DNA of 64,000 nt from Cocos nucifera (taxonomy: Eukaryota > Streptophyta > Magnoliopsida > Arecales > Arecaceae): the NCBI GenBank assembly GCA_006176705.1, contig QRFJ01003061.1, forward strand, positions 1 through 64,000. The letters run 5' to 3'. The position numbers and the translations under genes were made by a program. This document shows positions 31,621 through 42,739 of this stretch, piece after piece; position 1 is the stretch's first letter; each line of letters starts with the position of its first letter. Under the pieces are notes generated by a model. The model was not told where the DNA came from and ran no database searches. It saw nothing but the letters and a program-made list of their open reading frames with translations.

Positions 31621-32040
31621 CAAGCCTTTGAAGAACCAAAAAGCTACCTCATCTCACCTCCCATTTTTGCCAAACCAGAACCTAATGAAGAATTATTCTT
31701 ATATTTGAGGGTATCACCAATGGTCATTGGAGCTATCTTAATCAGAGTAGAGAATAAAGTTCAAAATCCAATATGTTATATGAGCCAAGTCTTGAGAGAT
31801 ACCAAAACAAGGTATACAAAACTAGGAAAGCTAACTTATGCAGCCAGGAAGATTCGACCTTATTTTTAAGGGCATACAGTAATAATCCTCACAGATCAGC
31901 CAATAAAAGTGGTCCTTCATCAGCCTAATACCTCTTGAAGAATTACAAAATGGGTAATTAAGCTCATAGAATTTGATATAAAGTTTCAACCTCTGCCATC
32001 TATTAAGGTCAAATACTGGCTAATTTTGTGATGGATGTAC
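31621..32040 (+). pseudogene. Tat3 RT-linked RNase H region
   Basis: Continues from RT with the connection motif (a CQQAFEEPKSYLISPP-like stretch near 31615-31665), then LFLYLRVSPMVIGAI-like text, a YMSQVLRDTKTRYTK motif near 31770-31815, and a HTVIILTDQPIKVVLHQ motif near 31873-31925. It matches 14340-13990 of Tat2. Stops break the frame. It is the first of the two RNase H-related domains. Confidence 0.7.
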
Positions 32041-32109
32041 TATTCTAGAATCGATCGAGCTAGAGCAAAAGGAAGCTAGTACTTCTAATCTCCAGCTGTG
32101 CTCCTCTAC

Positions 32110-32373
32110 AAAAAAAGTAGACTTCCCTAAAGATTTTTGGGTTTTATATATTGATGGCTCATCCAATGCTTATGAAATGGGTGTAGGCTTAATTCTTAAC
32201 AGTCCAAAAAGGGTTATTGCCGAATATGCACTACACTTTGAATTTTTTGCAACTAATAATGGAGCAGAGTATAATGCTCTGATTACTAGATTGAAAATAG
32301 CCAAGAAATTAGGGATAGACCATTTGAAAACTATAGTAATTCATAATTAATAGTAGGACATGTCAACGACAGC
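32110..32373 (+). pseudogene. Tat3 second RNase H domain, left part
   Basis: In frame: a FWVLYIDGSSNAYEMGVGL motif (first catalytic Asp present), then TNNGAEYNALITRLKIA (catalytic Glu present). The third motif, SDSQ in Tat2, reads SNS followed by a stop here (Asp to Asn, Gln to TAA at about 32348). The domain is interrupted at 32374 by the Athila-type LTR and continues at 39241. Both losses are single transitions, so the copy died by point mutation as well as by insertion. Confidence 0.82.
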
Positions 32374-33961
32374 TGATAAGATCATGATGTTATTGTTAAG
32401 ATACCATGTTTATCAGTTTAATCTGACTTCTTAAAATAATTAAAAATACATAGATAGCAGTGAGTTAGATCGAATCCATAAGGAAGATAGTGTTTTTAGA
32501 TTTGAAATCTTTGATTTTTCAAAAAAAAAGAAAAGAGAAGAGTTTTGGAATCAAAAGTGAAGTCAAAAAATAAAAAAAATAAAAATTCAAAGGTGTAGAA
32601 ATTTAAACTTGGTACTAAGATCTACTAGTTAGATCTTAGCATCTACTTACAATAAAATAAAAAAATAATAATTAAAGTGTAGAAATTAAATTGCAATAAA
32701 AATAAAGAGTATAAAATTAAAGAGCATAAAAATAAATATTACATTAATTAAAATTTTAAAATTTAAATATATTAAATTTAAAAAAAAAAAAAAAATAGCC
32801 TGATCTCTGATCTTGGATCAGCATGGATGGAAAGATGGTATAGAAGCCCAGCTTTTCTTCTCGGCACCAGTTGCCTTGAAGCAGCCATTAATCCAAAGCC
32901 TGACTTCACCCTATATCGAAGCTTCACCTTGATTGGAGATGTTGATTTTTAGAGGCCTGAGGTCCTTTTTATAGAACTAGGAGGGCTGGAGAGTTTTCTT
33001 CTAGGCAATGTGGGACTAAGGAGCTATTTCATCATCAAAATATAAAGAAATTTGAGTGAAAATTGGATTAAAAGGAGTCCTAGATAAATTTTATTGCTTT
33101 GGATGAAATTTGGCCATTGATAGAAATCCAATGGTCCAAAAATCATCAAAATCAGATGTGTATTAGCCCAGATCAGGTCGGATTAAATTTTGACTGTCCG
33201 ATCGCACATTGATGTAGGAAATTCGGCCGTTGATCATGCGTCGGAGTCCTGATCACCATCAGAAGTATTTTGAACCATCGGATCATCTCCTAGATCGAGT
33301 GCTATCATTGGATAGCGATCTGTATGAAGTCTGAAGCTGCATTAAATTCGAAAATAACCACAACCATTTGATCTTGACTGCAAGCTACCGTAGCCATCCG
33401 ATCGCGCAATTACTGTTCCCATGGACCGCATGGATCGACCATACATTGCAACCAATCAGCGCTTGCTGCTTTGATGCAAAATTATCTTTTTACCTTATAG
33501 ACCGCGATAGATTTTCTGTGAACCCTTTAAAGGTCTAGGTCCACCACGTGTCGCATCGTGATTCGTCGGTGTCTGCTGAGCTAGCAGTCTATGCCTGGAT
33601 CATGGACCGACTGGCAGCTTCTATGGCTAAGTTGGCTTTGACGGCTTGGCTTGGCTTGCAGAGCCGGCTAAGCTATTTTTCTTTTATTTATCTATTTATT
33701 TATTTATCTTTGGAAATTCATATCTTCTCCATTTTAGCTCCATCTTGCTCAAAACTTATTTTGTTATGATCAAAAGAATAAGCTCTTTCTACTAATAATA
33801 AAATTTTATTTTTTAATTTTTATTATTTTTTAATTAATTTTTTAATTAATAAAAATATTAATTTCTTAAAAAATTATATAAATTGATCATTAATTCTTAA
33901 AAATTAATATAAATTAATAAATAAATTAATAGTTTTATTGGTGAATTTATGGTACTTATCA
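32374..33961 (-). repeat. Athila-type 3' LTR
   Basis: 1588 bp, ends TGATAAG...TTATCA in plus-strand reading. It aligns end to end with 37679-39240: shared blocks include GTAGAAATTTAAACTTGGTA, a CGGCACCAGTTGCCT block and a CCATCCGATCG block. The differences are many substitutions plus small indels, so the insertion is old. The 73-codon frame at 33548 and the 81- and 93-codon frames in the other LTR are chance frames. Confidence 0.88.
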
Positions 33962-33979
33962 CATCCTCCAACTTAAGCT

Positions 33980-35159
33980 TTGCTCGTCCTCGAGTAAAGA
34001 AAGAATTTAGTTTTAAATACCTTTTAACTTTAGAGTTTCGAATTTTACCTAAGCAGTTTTTAAAATAGCCATTGATATTCAGTAGAGCTTAAGTGAGATA
34101 TATCATTAAGATATTAATACTTATCAATAGAAATATTAAATAATGAATATTAAATTTTTCTAAACTTTTTTTAAATTATCCTACCTTTATCTCTGATTTA
34201 TCTAAACTTTCATATGGACAAGTATATTGCTACTTCCATCCTTTATTTATTAATTTTTATTTTTACATTACCTACTTTTTGATGTGAATATCATTGCTTA
34301 CTTAGGCAATGGAACCCAGTTACTCGGTAGGAAACCAATATTTTTTTTTTTTTAACATTGTACCACTATGGAGTGTCTTAACTCCATAAGCTTTTTATTT
34401 GATCCATGTAGTGAGTCTTGGGCCAATGACTCCCAAATCAGTTGGCTTTAGGGCACTAGGTATAGAATATCCCTTGAACTTACTAGCTCGAATCAAATAG
34501 GCTACGAGTTAAGACTAGCTTTACAATGAGCTTCTTTGCCCTTCCGATCTTTTGATGCAAAACTCAACACTTAGTTAGGCAAAGAGGCCTGGTTACTCAG
34601 TGAGAAATACTTAAAAATTATTTTATTAAAAAAAATTTTATATAAAAAAAATATATAGTTACCCTACACAAGCCCATAAAAAGTAGAATTTTCTTTGATG
34701 CTAGTAGAAAAAATTAGAAATGCTTAAGAAAAATTTTTTTATGTTCTAAACTTAATTCTTTATTAAATTTTCTTAATACTTAATTCCTCAATATCTCATA
34801 GATTCTCTAATTTGTGCATCAATTTTTTTTAAAAATGCTTAGTTTAATTTGATTCTTAAGCATAATCAGATGTCTAAATACTAAATACTAACTTTTTTGA
34901 GGATTTAAAATTTAAAAATTTTTATTTTTCTCCCTCCCGACTTAATCGACATTGTCCTCAATGGAGAAGAAAAAATAAAGAATGTAATAAAGAACATGAA
35001 AGAATACACCTAACATAGTATATTTTTGGTCCAGCACATGCCTTTGAAAATTTAAGCTCTCCCTCCAACTTATTCAAATTATCCTAAAAAAATCAACTAA
35101 AAAGATAAATTAAACTAAAAAAAATTAAATATTGGGTTGTCTTCCAACAAGCGCTAAGT
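33980..35159 (-). other. Athila-type 3' untranslated region
   Basis: About 1.2 kb of AT-rich non-coding sequence between the gag remnant and the polypurine tract. It carries two copies of a roughly 60-base word around CTTAGTTAGGCAAAGAGGCC / CTTACTTAGGCAATGGAACC with TTACTC(A/G)GT(G/A)(G/A)GAAA (about 34280-34335 and 34560-34610), some 275 bases apart. No open frame is supported. Confidence 0.5.
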
Positions 35160-36500
35160 TTATCGTCTTCAGCTAGACACAATGCAGCTTACTATCCTGT
35201 ATCAAATATTAGATTGACAAATCCAGTGGTTTTGGATTGCTAATCTCAGAAAGTTGATTTATAATTTCATTATTGATATAATCATTGTTAATTTTAGGGA
35301 TATAATTTTTGACCCCATTCTCAGACCCACGTTTATTAAGAAATTCTCCCATTTATTTTTCTAAAATGCTCATGAATGGAGTTTTAGGAGCTATGTTTGA
35401 TTCAATGGATGCTAAAAGGGTGTCTAAAGATGATTTTAATTTTGAAGGTAAATTAATGTGATCTTGATTAAACAACTCCATTGACATTCATTACATGCCT
35501 CTTGATTTTTATAAGAAGAACTGGCTTCTAGGGTTGAAGGGAATGGAACATTAAGTTTATAAGTCTCAAGTAAATCATTTATTCTCTTTTTCCCTTTTTC
35601 TATCTTGATTTTTGACTCGGGTTCTTCTATGTGGTTAGTCTCAGTACTAACCTATTCCTCTAAATTTTTATTTTGGCTAGCATCAGTACTAGCCTCTTTC
35701 ACCTGGTCTTGGTATGGGTCCATAAGAATCTTATAGCTTTTAAGTTCAGAAATTACTTTGGCATTCTCAAATTAGGGATTCTTAAGTGAGATATTAAATT
35801 GATAACTTAATCCAGATGGTTGGTGGACATTAGGTGGATTGTTTGAAATTGGTAGGCTTGGTAGTTGATCTAGTTTTCTCCTTGTGTTAGACTCAACTAG
35901 TTATCCAATTTGAGCTTCTAGCCTGGTAATAGATTCTTGTTGAGTTAAGATCGATTATTGTTGATTCAAAATCAATTGTTGAAGTTGGTTAAATCTATCA
36001 TCAACTAGATTGATCTATTGAGGAGGTGGATATGAGGGCTGATTATGATGTGGTGGCTGGAAAGGCTTACTAGGTTGACCTCTGTTATAAGTATAGTTCT
36101 GGTATTGAGGTTTATTCTGATAATTTTGCACTGATGGAGTTCGGATCTGAGCCTGAGTCTGTTGTGATTTCCAAGAAAAATTAGGATGGTTTCTTCAGCT
36201 AGAGTTATATGAATTTGAAATGGATCATTAATCGGCTTGGAGTAGTCTTGAGTAGCTTGAACTTGTTCTTGGATAAGATATGAAAATTGTGCACCATGAT
36301 GGATTGGACTAGATGATGTGAATTATGTAGAAGATTGTTGACGTAGGATTAGGAGTTGATCTAATTTCTGAGTAAAAAGGTCAACTTTATCTAATTTTTG
36401 GACTATTAGATTCAGATTAGCCATTTGATTATCAGGTTTAATATGAATCAACCATTCAATTAAGTTTAACTAAATCAGAAAAAGCAATTTTCTACCATGC
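35160..36500 (-). pseudogene. Athila-type gag C-terminal remnant
   Basis: On the minus strand from about 36160 the frame gives QNYQNKPQYQNYTYNRGQP, then a Pro/Gln-rich stretch, then a coiled-coil-like block (RFNQLQQLILNQQ and ESITRLEAQIG) and an Asn/Glu-rich tail with KKRINDLLETYKLNVPFP. In Athila elements this is the end of Gag, just before the protease. Single stops interrupt it. Nothing recognisable as protease follows towards 34000; the element seems to have lost pol through an internal deletion near 35150. Confidence 0.65.
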
Positions 36501-37655
36501 ATGTATTAGTGTAACCCTAATGTATGGTTAAAAATATTTTAGAATATTTTTTTTATATTTTTTTATTATTTTATTTATTATTTTTAATTTAATTTAATTT
36601 AATTTAATTATTATTTTTAATATTTTTTAGTTAGTTTAATTTAATTTTTATTTTATTCTATTTTATTTTATTTTTAGAGGAGAAAAGAGAAGAAAGAAAG
36701 AAGAGTTCTAAAGAAGAGGTCCTAAGGAGTCCTAGAACTAAGAAGAGAGAGAAAAATTAAGTTTAATAAGATTTGATGTTGGTTAGCAATCAAGTTGGTC
36801 AATCAATCTTGACTAAGGGTTATCCTAGATCTAGATAGCTCCTAACTGCCAAAGTCACCTTCAAGCCCTTCAAGCTAAGATCAGCCAATCAACTGGCCAG
36901 ATAAGTGTAAGGTCGGTGGGAGTCCTCCCGTTGCTTGCCTTAGACACCAATTATACTTGACTAGGTAAGCTAATGGAATCAATTAGAAACCACCTTCCTT
37001 CAGGCCCAATCATCCCTGAACCATTTTTCTAAATACCAGTCAAATTGACTAACCCTAACCTGATTCAACCCTTAGGGTTCCTTGTCCTATTGAACTTGAG
37101 TTCCTAGGGCTAATGTCTAATTGATTTTAAAATTAAAGGCTTAGGTTAATGCAGGATGCTGGTTGGTTATTTATGGGCCAAGAAAGAGTGATCAAATTTC
37201 CACCTTGTTTTGTTTAATTGGATGTTGCCCTTAATTTGATTTAATATGATATGAAAAAAAAATTTCAATCAAAGGGTTCTATGCAATTTAAACTAGATGT
37301 ATGCAACTAATTGAATTTTGAAAGGCTTAACTTGCCTCCAGCAATCACTAAAAAAAATAAAACTAATATGATGCTTGCTCTAAATAGTTAGAATTTTTAA
37401 TCTTATCATGAGATTTTTAATTAGGTTTAAATGGATATTTTTTAAATTAATTTAAAAATAAAATAAATAAATAAATAAAAAGAAAAGAGGACTAGAGTTA
37501 GGATTGATCTCACCAAGATTAGATGCTTTCTTCCTTTTTTTCTTTTTTCTCCTATAAAATAAATAAATAAAAAGTTAGTAAGCAATATTTTAAAAAATAT
37601 TTATAATTAATTTATAAAAAAATCAAAGAAATTTAAAAAAAATCATCTATTCCTT
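36501..37655 (-). other. Athila-type 5' internal region, no coding frame
   Basis: The stretch between the primer site and the gag remnant. It contains a T/A-rich tract (36535-36670) and purine runs (36675-36760), no open frame of note, and a few words resembling a decayed gag. It is presumably the untranslated leader plus lost N-terminal gag. Confidence 0.45.
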
Positions 37656-37672
37656 CCCCGACAACGGTGCCA
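37656..37672 (-). promoter_or_regulatory. Athila-type primer-binding site
   Basis: The minus strand reads TGGCACCGTTGTCGGGG. It is close to TGGCGCCGTTGCCGGGG, the aspartate-tRNA complement used by Athila and some Tat elements, with two C-to-T-type changes. Confidence 0.85.
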
Positions 37673-37678
37673 AAAACT

Positions 37679-39240
37679 TGGTAGGATCGCGATGTTATCA
37701 TTAAGACACCGTATTTATCAGTTTAATCCAACTTTTTAAAATAATTAAAAATACGTAGATAGTAGTGAGTTGGGTCGAATCCACAAGGAAGGTAGTGTTT
37801 TTAGATTTGAAATCTTTGATTTTACAAAAGAAAAAGAAAAGAGGAGTTTTAGAATCAAAAGTGAAGTCAAAAAATTAAATAAAAAATTAAAAGATGCAGA
37901 AATTTAAACTTGGTACTGAGATTTACTAGTTAGATCTTAGCATCTACTTACAATAAAATAAAAAAGAATAATTAAAGTATAAAAATTAAATTGTAATAAA
38001 AATAAAGAGCATGAAATTAAAGAGCATAAAAATAAATATTGCATTAATTAAAATTTTAGAATTTAAATACATGAAATTTAAAAAAAAAATAAAATAGCTT
38101 GATCTCTGATCTTAGATCGGCATGGGTGGAAAGATGGTATAGAAGCCCAACTTTTTCTCTCGGCACCAGTTGCCTCGAAGCAGCCATTAACCTAGAGCCT
38201 AGTTTCACCCTATACCAAAGCTTCACTTTGATCGGAGATGTTGATTTTTGTAGGCTTGGGGTCCTTTTTATAGAGCTAGGAGGGCTAGAGAGTTTTCTTC
38301 TAGGCAATGTGGGACTAAGGAGCTCTTTCATCATCAAAATATGAAGAAATTTAAGTAAAAATTGGATTAAAAGAAGTCTTAGATGAATTTTATTGCTCTA
38401 GATGAAATCTGGCCATTGATAGGAATCCAACGATCTAAAAATCATCAAAATCGGATGTGTATCAGTCCAGATCAGATCGGATTAAATTCTGGCCATCCGA
38501 TCGTGCGTTCATGTAGAAAATCTAGCCATTGATCGTGCGTTGGGCATCCTGATCACCGTCAGGAGCATTTTGGACCATCGGATCATCCCCTGGATCAAGC
38601 GCTGCCATTAGATGGCGATCCGTATGAAGTCTGAAGCTATATCAAATCCAAAAATAACCACAGCCATTCGATCTTGACCGCAAGCTAACGCGGCCATCCG
38701 ATCGCATAATTACTATTCCCATGGACCGTCTTCACCATACACTACAACCAATCAGCGATCGTTGCTTTGATGCAAAATTACTTTTTTACCCTATAGATCA
38801 TGATGGATTTTTTGTGAACCCTTTAAGGATCTAGGTCCATCACGTGTCGCTTCGTGATTCGCCGGTGTCTACTGAGTTGGCGGTCTATGCCTAAATCGTG
38901 GATCGGCTGGCTGCTTCTATGGCTGAGTCAGCTTTGACGGCTTGTCTTGGCTTGGTGGCTTGGCTTGTGGAGCCGGCTGAGCTATATTTTTTTTAATTTA
39001 ATTTTTTTCTTTTATTTTTGAAAATTCATATCTTCTCCGTTTTAGCTTCGTTTTGCTTAAAACTTATTTTGTTGTGATCAAAAAAATGAGCTCTTTCTAT
39101 TGATAATAAAATTTTATTTTTTAATTAATAAAAATATTAATTTTTTAAAAATATATATAAATTAATCATTAATTCTTAAAAATTAATATAAATTAATTAA
39201 TAAATTAATATTTTTATTGATGAATTTATGGTACTTATCA
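37679..39240 (-). repeat. Athila-type 5' LTR
   Basis: 1562 bp. On the minus strand it begins TGATAAGTACCATAAATTC at 39240 and ends before the tRNA-Asp-type primer site. Transitions between the two LTRs, C to T and G to A, are frequent (for example CGTGCGTT against TCGCACATT regions near 38500/33210). Confidence 0.88.
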
Positions 39241-40177
39241 GCAGCTATAATACTCGAAAGCAAAACATGCAAAAATATTTGGATAAGATGAAGAGCCTTA
39301 CCTCAATCTTTAATAGTTTCGACATTCAGCAAATTCCAAGGGTCGAAAATTCTAGAGTAGATCTTCTATCTAAATTGGCTACTTTGGCTTCGACTGACTT
39401 GCTAAAAGAAGTTTTCTTTGAGGTTCTTCAACAACCAACTTCGGGGGAACCATAGATAATAATGCAACTAGACCATGAACCTAGTTGGATTGACCCACTA
39501 ATTTTATATCTTAAAGATGACATCCTTCCTAAAGATCCTAAGAAAGCTCGAAAGTTGAGAAATTAGATCTTTCCCTACATCTTATATGAGAACAAACTAT
39601 ATAAGAGGTCTTATTCCTTGCCACTCCTTAATTGTCTTGGCCATCTAAGGCCGATTATGCCCTAAGAGAGGTTCATGAGGGAATATGCTGGAATCATCTT
39701 GGAGAAAGATTATTGTCTTATAAATTAATTCGGCAAGGGTATTCTTGGCCGAGCATGCAACAAGATGCGATTTATTATGTAAAATGGTATAATCGATGTC
39801 AAAGAAATGCTAATATTCAATGGCAGCTAGGTACCTTACTGACATCTTTAAGCACCCCTTGGCCATTTGCGCAATGGTGAATGAATATATTTAGACCATT
39901 TATTGGCATCCAGATAGCAAAAATTTTTCTTAGTAGCAGTGAACTACTTCACCAAATTGGTTGAGGCTGAACCTTTGGAAAAGTCACTAAAGTTGAAGCA
40001 TAAGATTTTATTTGAAAATCCATTATATGTAGGTTTGGTCTACCTCGGACATTGACTACTAACAATAGATGCTAATTCACAGGCATAAAATTTACTGAAT
40101 TTTGTAAGGACTTGAATATTTACCATCATTTGACATCTATGGCCCATTTCCAAGCAAATGGTGAAGCTGAGGTGACT
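39241..40177 (+). pseudogene. Tat3 second RNase H end and integrase, truncated
   Basis: At 39241-39455 the frame resumes the RNase H (a YNTRKQNMQKYLDKMKSL helix, IPRVENSRVDLLSKLAT) and runs into the linker with KEVFFEVLQQP. Integrase follows: PSWIDPLILYLKDD near 39480, YILYENKLYKRSY near 39580, REVHEGICWNHLG (start of the zinc-binding part), the GYSWPSMQQDA motif, and a C-x2-C-type pair replaced in part (RCQRNAN). The core is reached with FTKLVEAEPL near 39955 and ends at FQANGEAEVT (40150-40175), the catalytic Glu motif, where the Angela A4 LTR begins. Stops and frame shifts are present throughout. Confidence 0.82.
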
Positions 40178-41408
40178 TGTTAGATGAGTTCCTGAAGCTA
40201 GATTGGCCGACACTTTGTAAAATACTTTCTTGAGGTATTTTTATAATTTTGATTAAAAATTAATAAAAAAATTATTTTCTATCATATTGTGTACTTAAAG
40301 CGATTGTGATACATCCTTTGAGTTAATGGGGATGATAATGCATATTTTTAAGTATTGAAAATTTAAGATATGTGTTATCATAATTAACTCATAAACTGCT
40401 CTCGATCATAGGATCATTATGAAGATGGTGATCGACTCAAAAAATTGATGTACAATCGCTTTCTTAGGATAGATGAGTCTTGAGTCAATAGCATGGGGAC
40501 ACCAAAATGAGAGTACAGGTACTTGTTGAGAATAATGGCACTAAACATGATCACCTCAAGCAGTCATAAGAAAGTCTACCTTCTCATCGATGACTAGCTC
40601 GATGCTATAGTTGTGTATCTAGTTCTTTGATTTGAGGTGCATCGATAGTTCGCCTTGAGTGCATTATAGTTTGACTACACCATAGCTTAATCTCCTAGCC
40701 ATTCAGAATCCTAAGGTGTATGTTGGCTCTAGCATATTCATTATAGGAATTGGACCGCACCAATAGGGGATCTATCATCCTCAATAAAGGAGTAGTCCTA
40801 TGATAATCACAAGATCGAGTCCTTAAGCCCATGGCGATGGTAGTATGAATTAATAGAAAGGAGTTTATATTAAAATGTCACATTGGACTCGAGTCAAATG
40901 ATTTATTCTTATGAGGGGTGTTAGATCTGACAAGTTCACCTTGATCATGATCTTGTCGAGGTTCATGGTAAAAGAACCTAATCACATAGATAGCTACATC
41001 AAGAGATTCGTATTCAATTCTGATGGGTTGCCACCATATGCTATTAGGCTTCACTAGTGAATTTTGGAACAAATTAGAATTATCTTGATAATCAATGATT
41101 CTAATTGGGTGAATCAGAAGAGTTCTAATCTATCGAAAGATATTTTGATGATGTCGATGATAAAGATTATGACATGTCTCATTATCATACAGAATTGAAC
41201 CTAATTGGATCGCACAAATAAGAGTTTAGGTCTAGATGTCATTAATTGGGCTAACCCAATTCCATTGATTTAGATTAGATGCAATCAGGTCAAGAAAATC
41301 ATGCTAGCACATGATTGAGCTTGACTTTATCCTTTTATCAACTTTTTGATTTATTTTGATCGAGTCAAATTGAATTTAGATTATCTAGAAATCCTATAAT
41401 GGTTTGTT
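40178..41408 (+). mobile_element. Angela A4: truncated LTR
   Basis: Starts TGTTAGATGAG at 40178 and aligns with the first ~1.2 kb of LTRs A1, A2 and A3, including the GTGCATCGATAGTTC and AACATGATCACCTC regions. It ends in a diverged ATCAACTTTTTGATT stretch at about 41408, where an inverted Tork primer region begins. It is older or more mutated than A1-A3. Its second part (41111-41408) is in the block repeated at 50347. Confidence 0.8.
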
Positions 41409-42155
41409 GGCGCATCACCATGGCATCACCAAGCTCTGATACCAAGTGTTAGTGCACCCATGGCATCACCTAGCTCTGATATCAAGTGTTGGAATAATCG
41501 GTACTGATTTGATACCAATTGTTATACCTACGGCTGCTCGAAATCATAGTCATAGATCCGATCTCTTGCATGAATCTAGATGTTAATCCAGAAATATGAA
41601 GAAGAGAAAAAAAAATTGATGGCGGCACCTAGGACTTGGCGTTGGAACCAGAGAGAAAAATAGAAGAGAGTTAGGCAGAAAAGCTTTATGTAAAGATTAT
41701 AATACTTGGATTTATATATCTTAGGATTGCTTCTATACCACATGAACCCTAATAAATTCAAACTATAGCTGAAAAACTTTTCTAGGCTAACTCAATATAT
41801 GAAAGCACTCACCGAGCCCAAGTACACCCTTGTCACCTATGCTCTCGCCCCCTGGATCTAAATCCAACCTATGCATGTATTAACCACCTTAAGACCTTCC
41901 TGTACCAGGCCTTAAGATCCCTAATAGAAAACTTTCATCTAGTTCTATTCACCACCATCGAGCCGGCTCTGTCAGGAGTCAAGCTGGCTCGATTGCATAA
42001 TGTCCAAACCCTATCTTTTGTTTGCTGAAGACAGCGCTCGACTGCATATTCGAGATAGCCTGCCTGTGTGTCAGCCCCTTATCTTGGCTGATTCTTCTTC
42101 TAGCTTTTATTCTTTACTCCATCTTGTGTCCCAGGTCTCCGGAGCATCTACTAAG
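41409..42155 (-). mobile_element. Tork-like copia LTR with primer site, inverted (copy a)
   Basis: The minus strand reads an LTR from about 42155 down to about 41490 ending ...ATTATTCCAACA, then the primer site TTGATATCAGAGCT and a further copy of the same site ~43 bases on (TTGGTATCAGAGCT, about 41438-41451). It matches the Tork-like LTR at 46650-46997 in opposite orientation. The LTR start is not defined, because Angela X begins at 42156. Only the LTR and the first bases inside it remain. Confidence 0.75.
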
Positions 42156-42735
42156 TGTTGAAAATTATGTCCCAAAGCCAATCGTTAGCCTGTTGATGGT
42201 TAAGCTATTTTATAATTTTAATTAATTTATTAATTAATAAAAATATTTTGGCATATTTTTCATCACAAGTTTATATCTTCTAACGAACTCCATTATTGTG
42301 ATGAAGTCCATAGGACTGTTTAGTTTCGATAAAGAGAGGATTTATCGATTAGTCCTTAAATGGGTTCACAATCAAATGATAGGTTCTTAATTAGGACAAT
42401 AGCATTTATCGAGCATAGGTCGCTATATGCCATATAGGTTGGTTGTCCTCTTAACTAAGAAGTATGAAGATACTGGTATGGCATACAGATGAGATGTATG
42501 GGTACATCATCATTGAACATGATCAACTCTAAAGCACTCTACTGTCGAGAATGTCTCTGATGGGATATAGCTATAAGTATCCCTTAGACCTGAGATCACC
42601 TCAGTGACTTGCAAGCAACTCACTGTGTTTTGGTACCAGACTAACTGAATTTCTAATTTAGTAATGGAAGGCTTTTGGGCATAGTCAAGTAGTTGCAAAG
42701 TCGGAGTGTGATCAAGATGGAATTGACCACTCCAA
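42156..42735 (+). mobile_element. Angela X1: truncated LTR
   Basis: Begins TGTTGAAAATTATGTCCC at 42156 and matches the first 580 bases of the complete X LTR at 51386. It is cut at about 42735, where Tat4 gag starts. X is a second Angela-like subfamily, recognisable by AAAGCCAATC(G/A)T(T/C) and the TTGCAAGCAACTCA word. Confidence 0.82.
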
Positions 42736-42739
42736 GAGT

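Larger units (their letters stand above)
32374..39240 (-). mobile_element. Athila-type LTR retrotransposon, gag only, with target duplication
   Basis: Both LTRs are present (32374-33961 and 37679-39240), with a primer site TGGCACCGTTGTCGGGG on the minus strand (37672-37656) and a polypurine-type AGCTTAAGTTGGAGGATG (33979-33962), so the element reads on the minus strand. Flanking bases are ACAGC (32369-32373) and GCAGC (39241-39245), a 5-bp target duplication with one mismatch. The internal 3.7 kb contains a decayed Athila gag C-terminus but no protease, RT or integrase. It therefore depended on another element for movement. It sits inside the second RNase H domain of Tat3. Confidence 0.87.
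27698..40177 (+). mobile_element. Tat3: Ty3/gypsy Tat element, split by an Athila-type insertion
   Basis: Plus-strand order: 5' LTR remnant (to 28319), gag (28690-29880), protease (30040-30330), RT (30501-31620), first RNase H (to about 32030), second RNase H (32110-32373, resuming at 39241), integrase (39460-40177). The 6867-bp Athila-type element 32374-39240 interrupts it; the reading frame and sequence match continue across the two sides of that insertion. The 3' end is lost at 40178, where an Angela LTR begins. The 5' LTR is cut by element M at 27697. Confidence 0.85.

Noticed and set aside
33548..33769. 73-codon frame in the Athila LTR, and 81/93-codon frames at 38056-38344
   Set aside because: The equivalent frame is not kept open in the other LTR copy.
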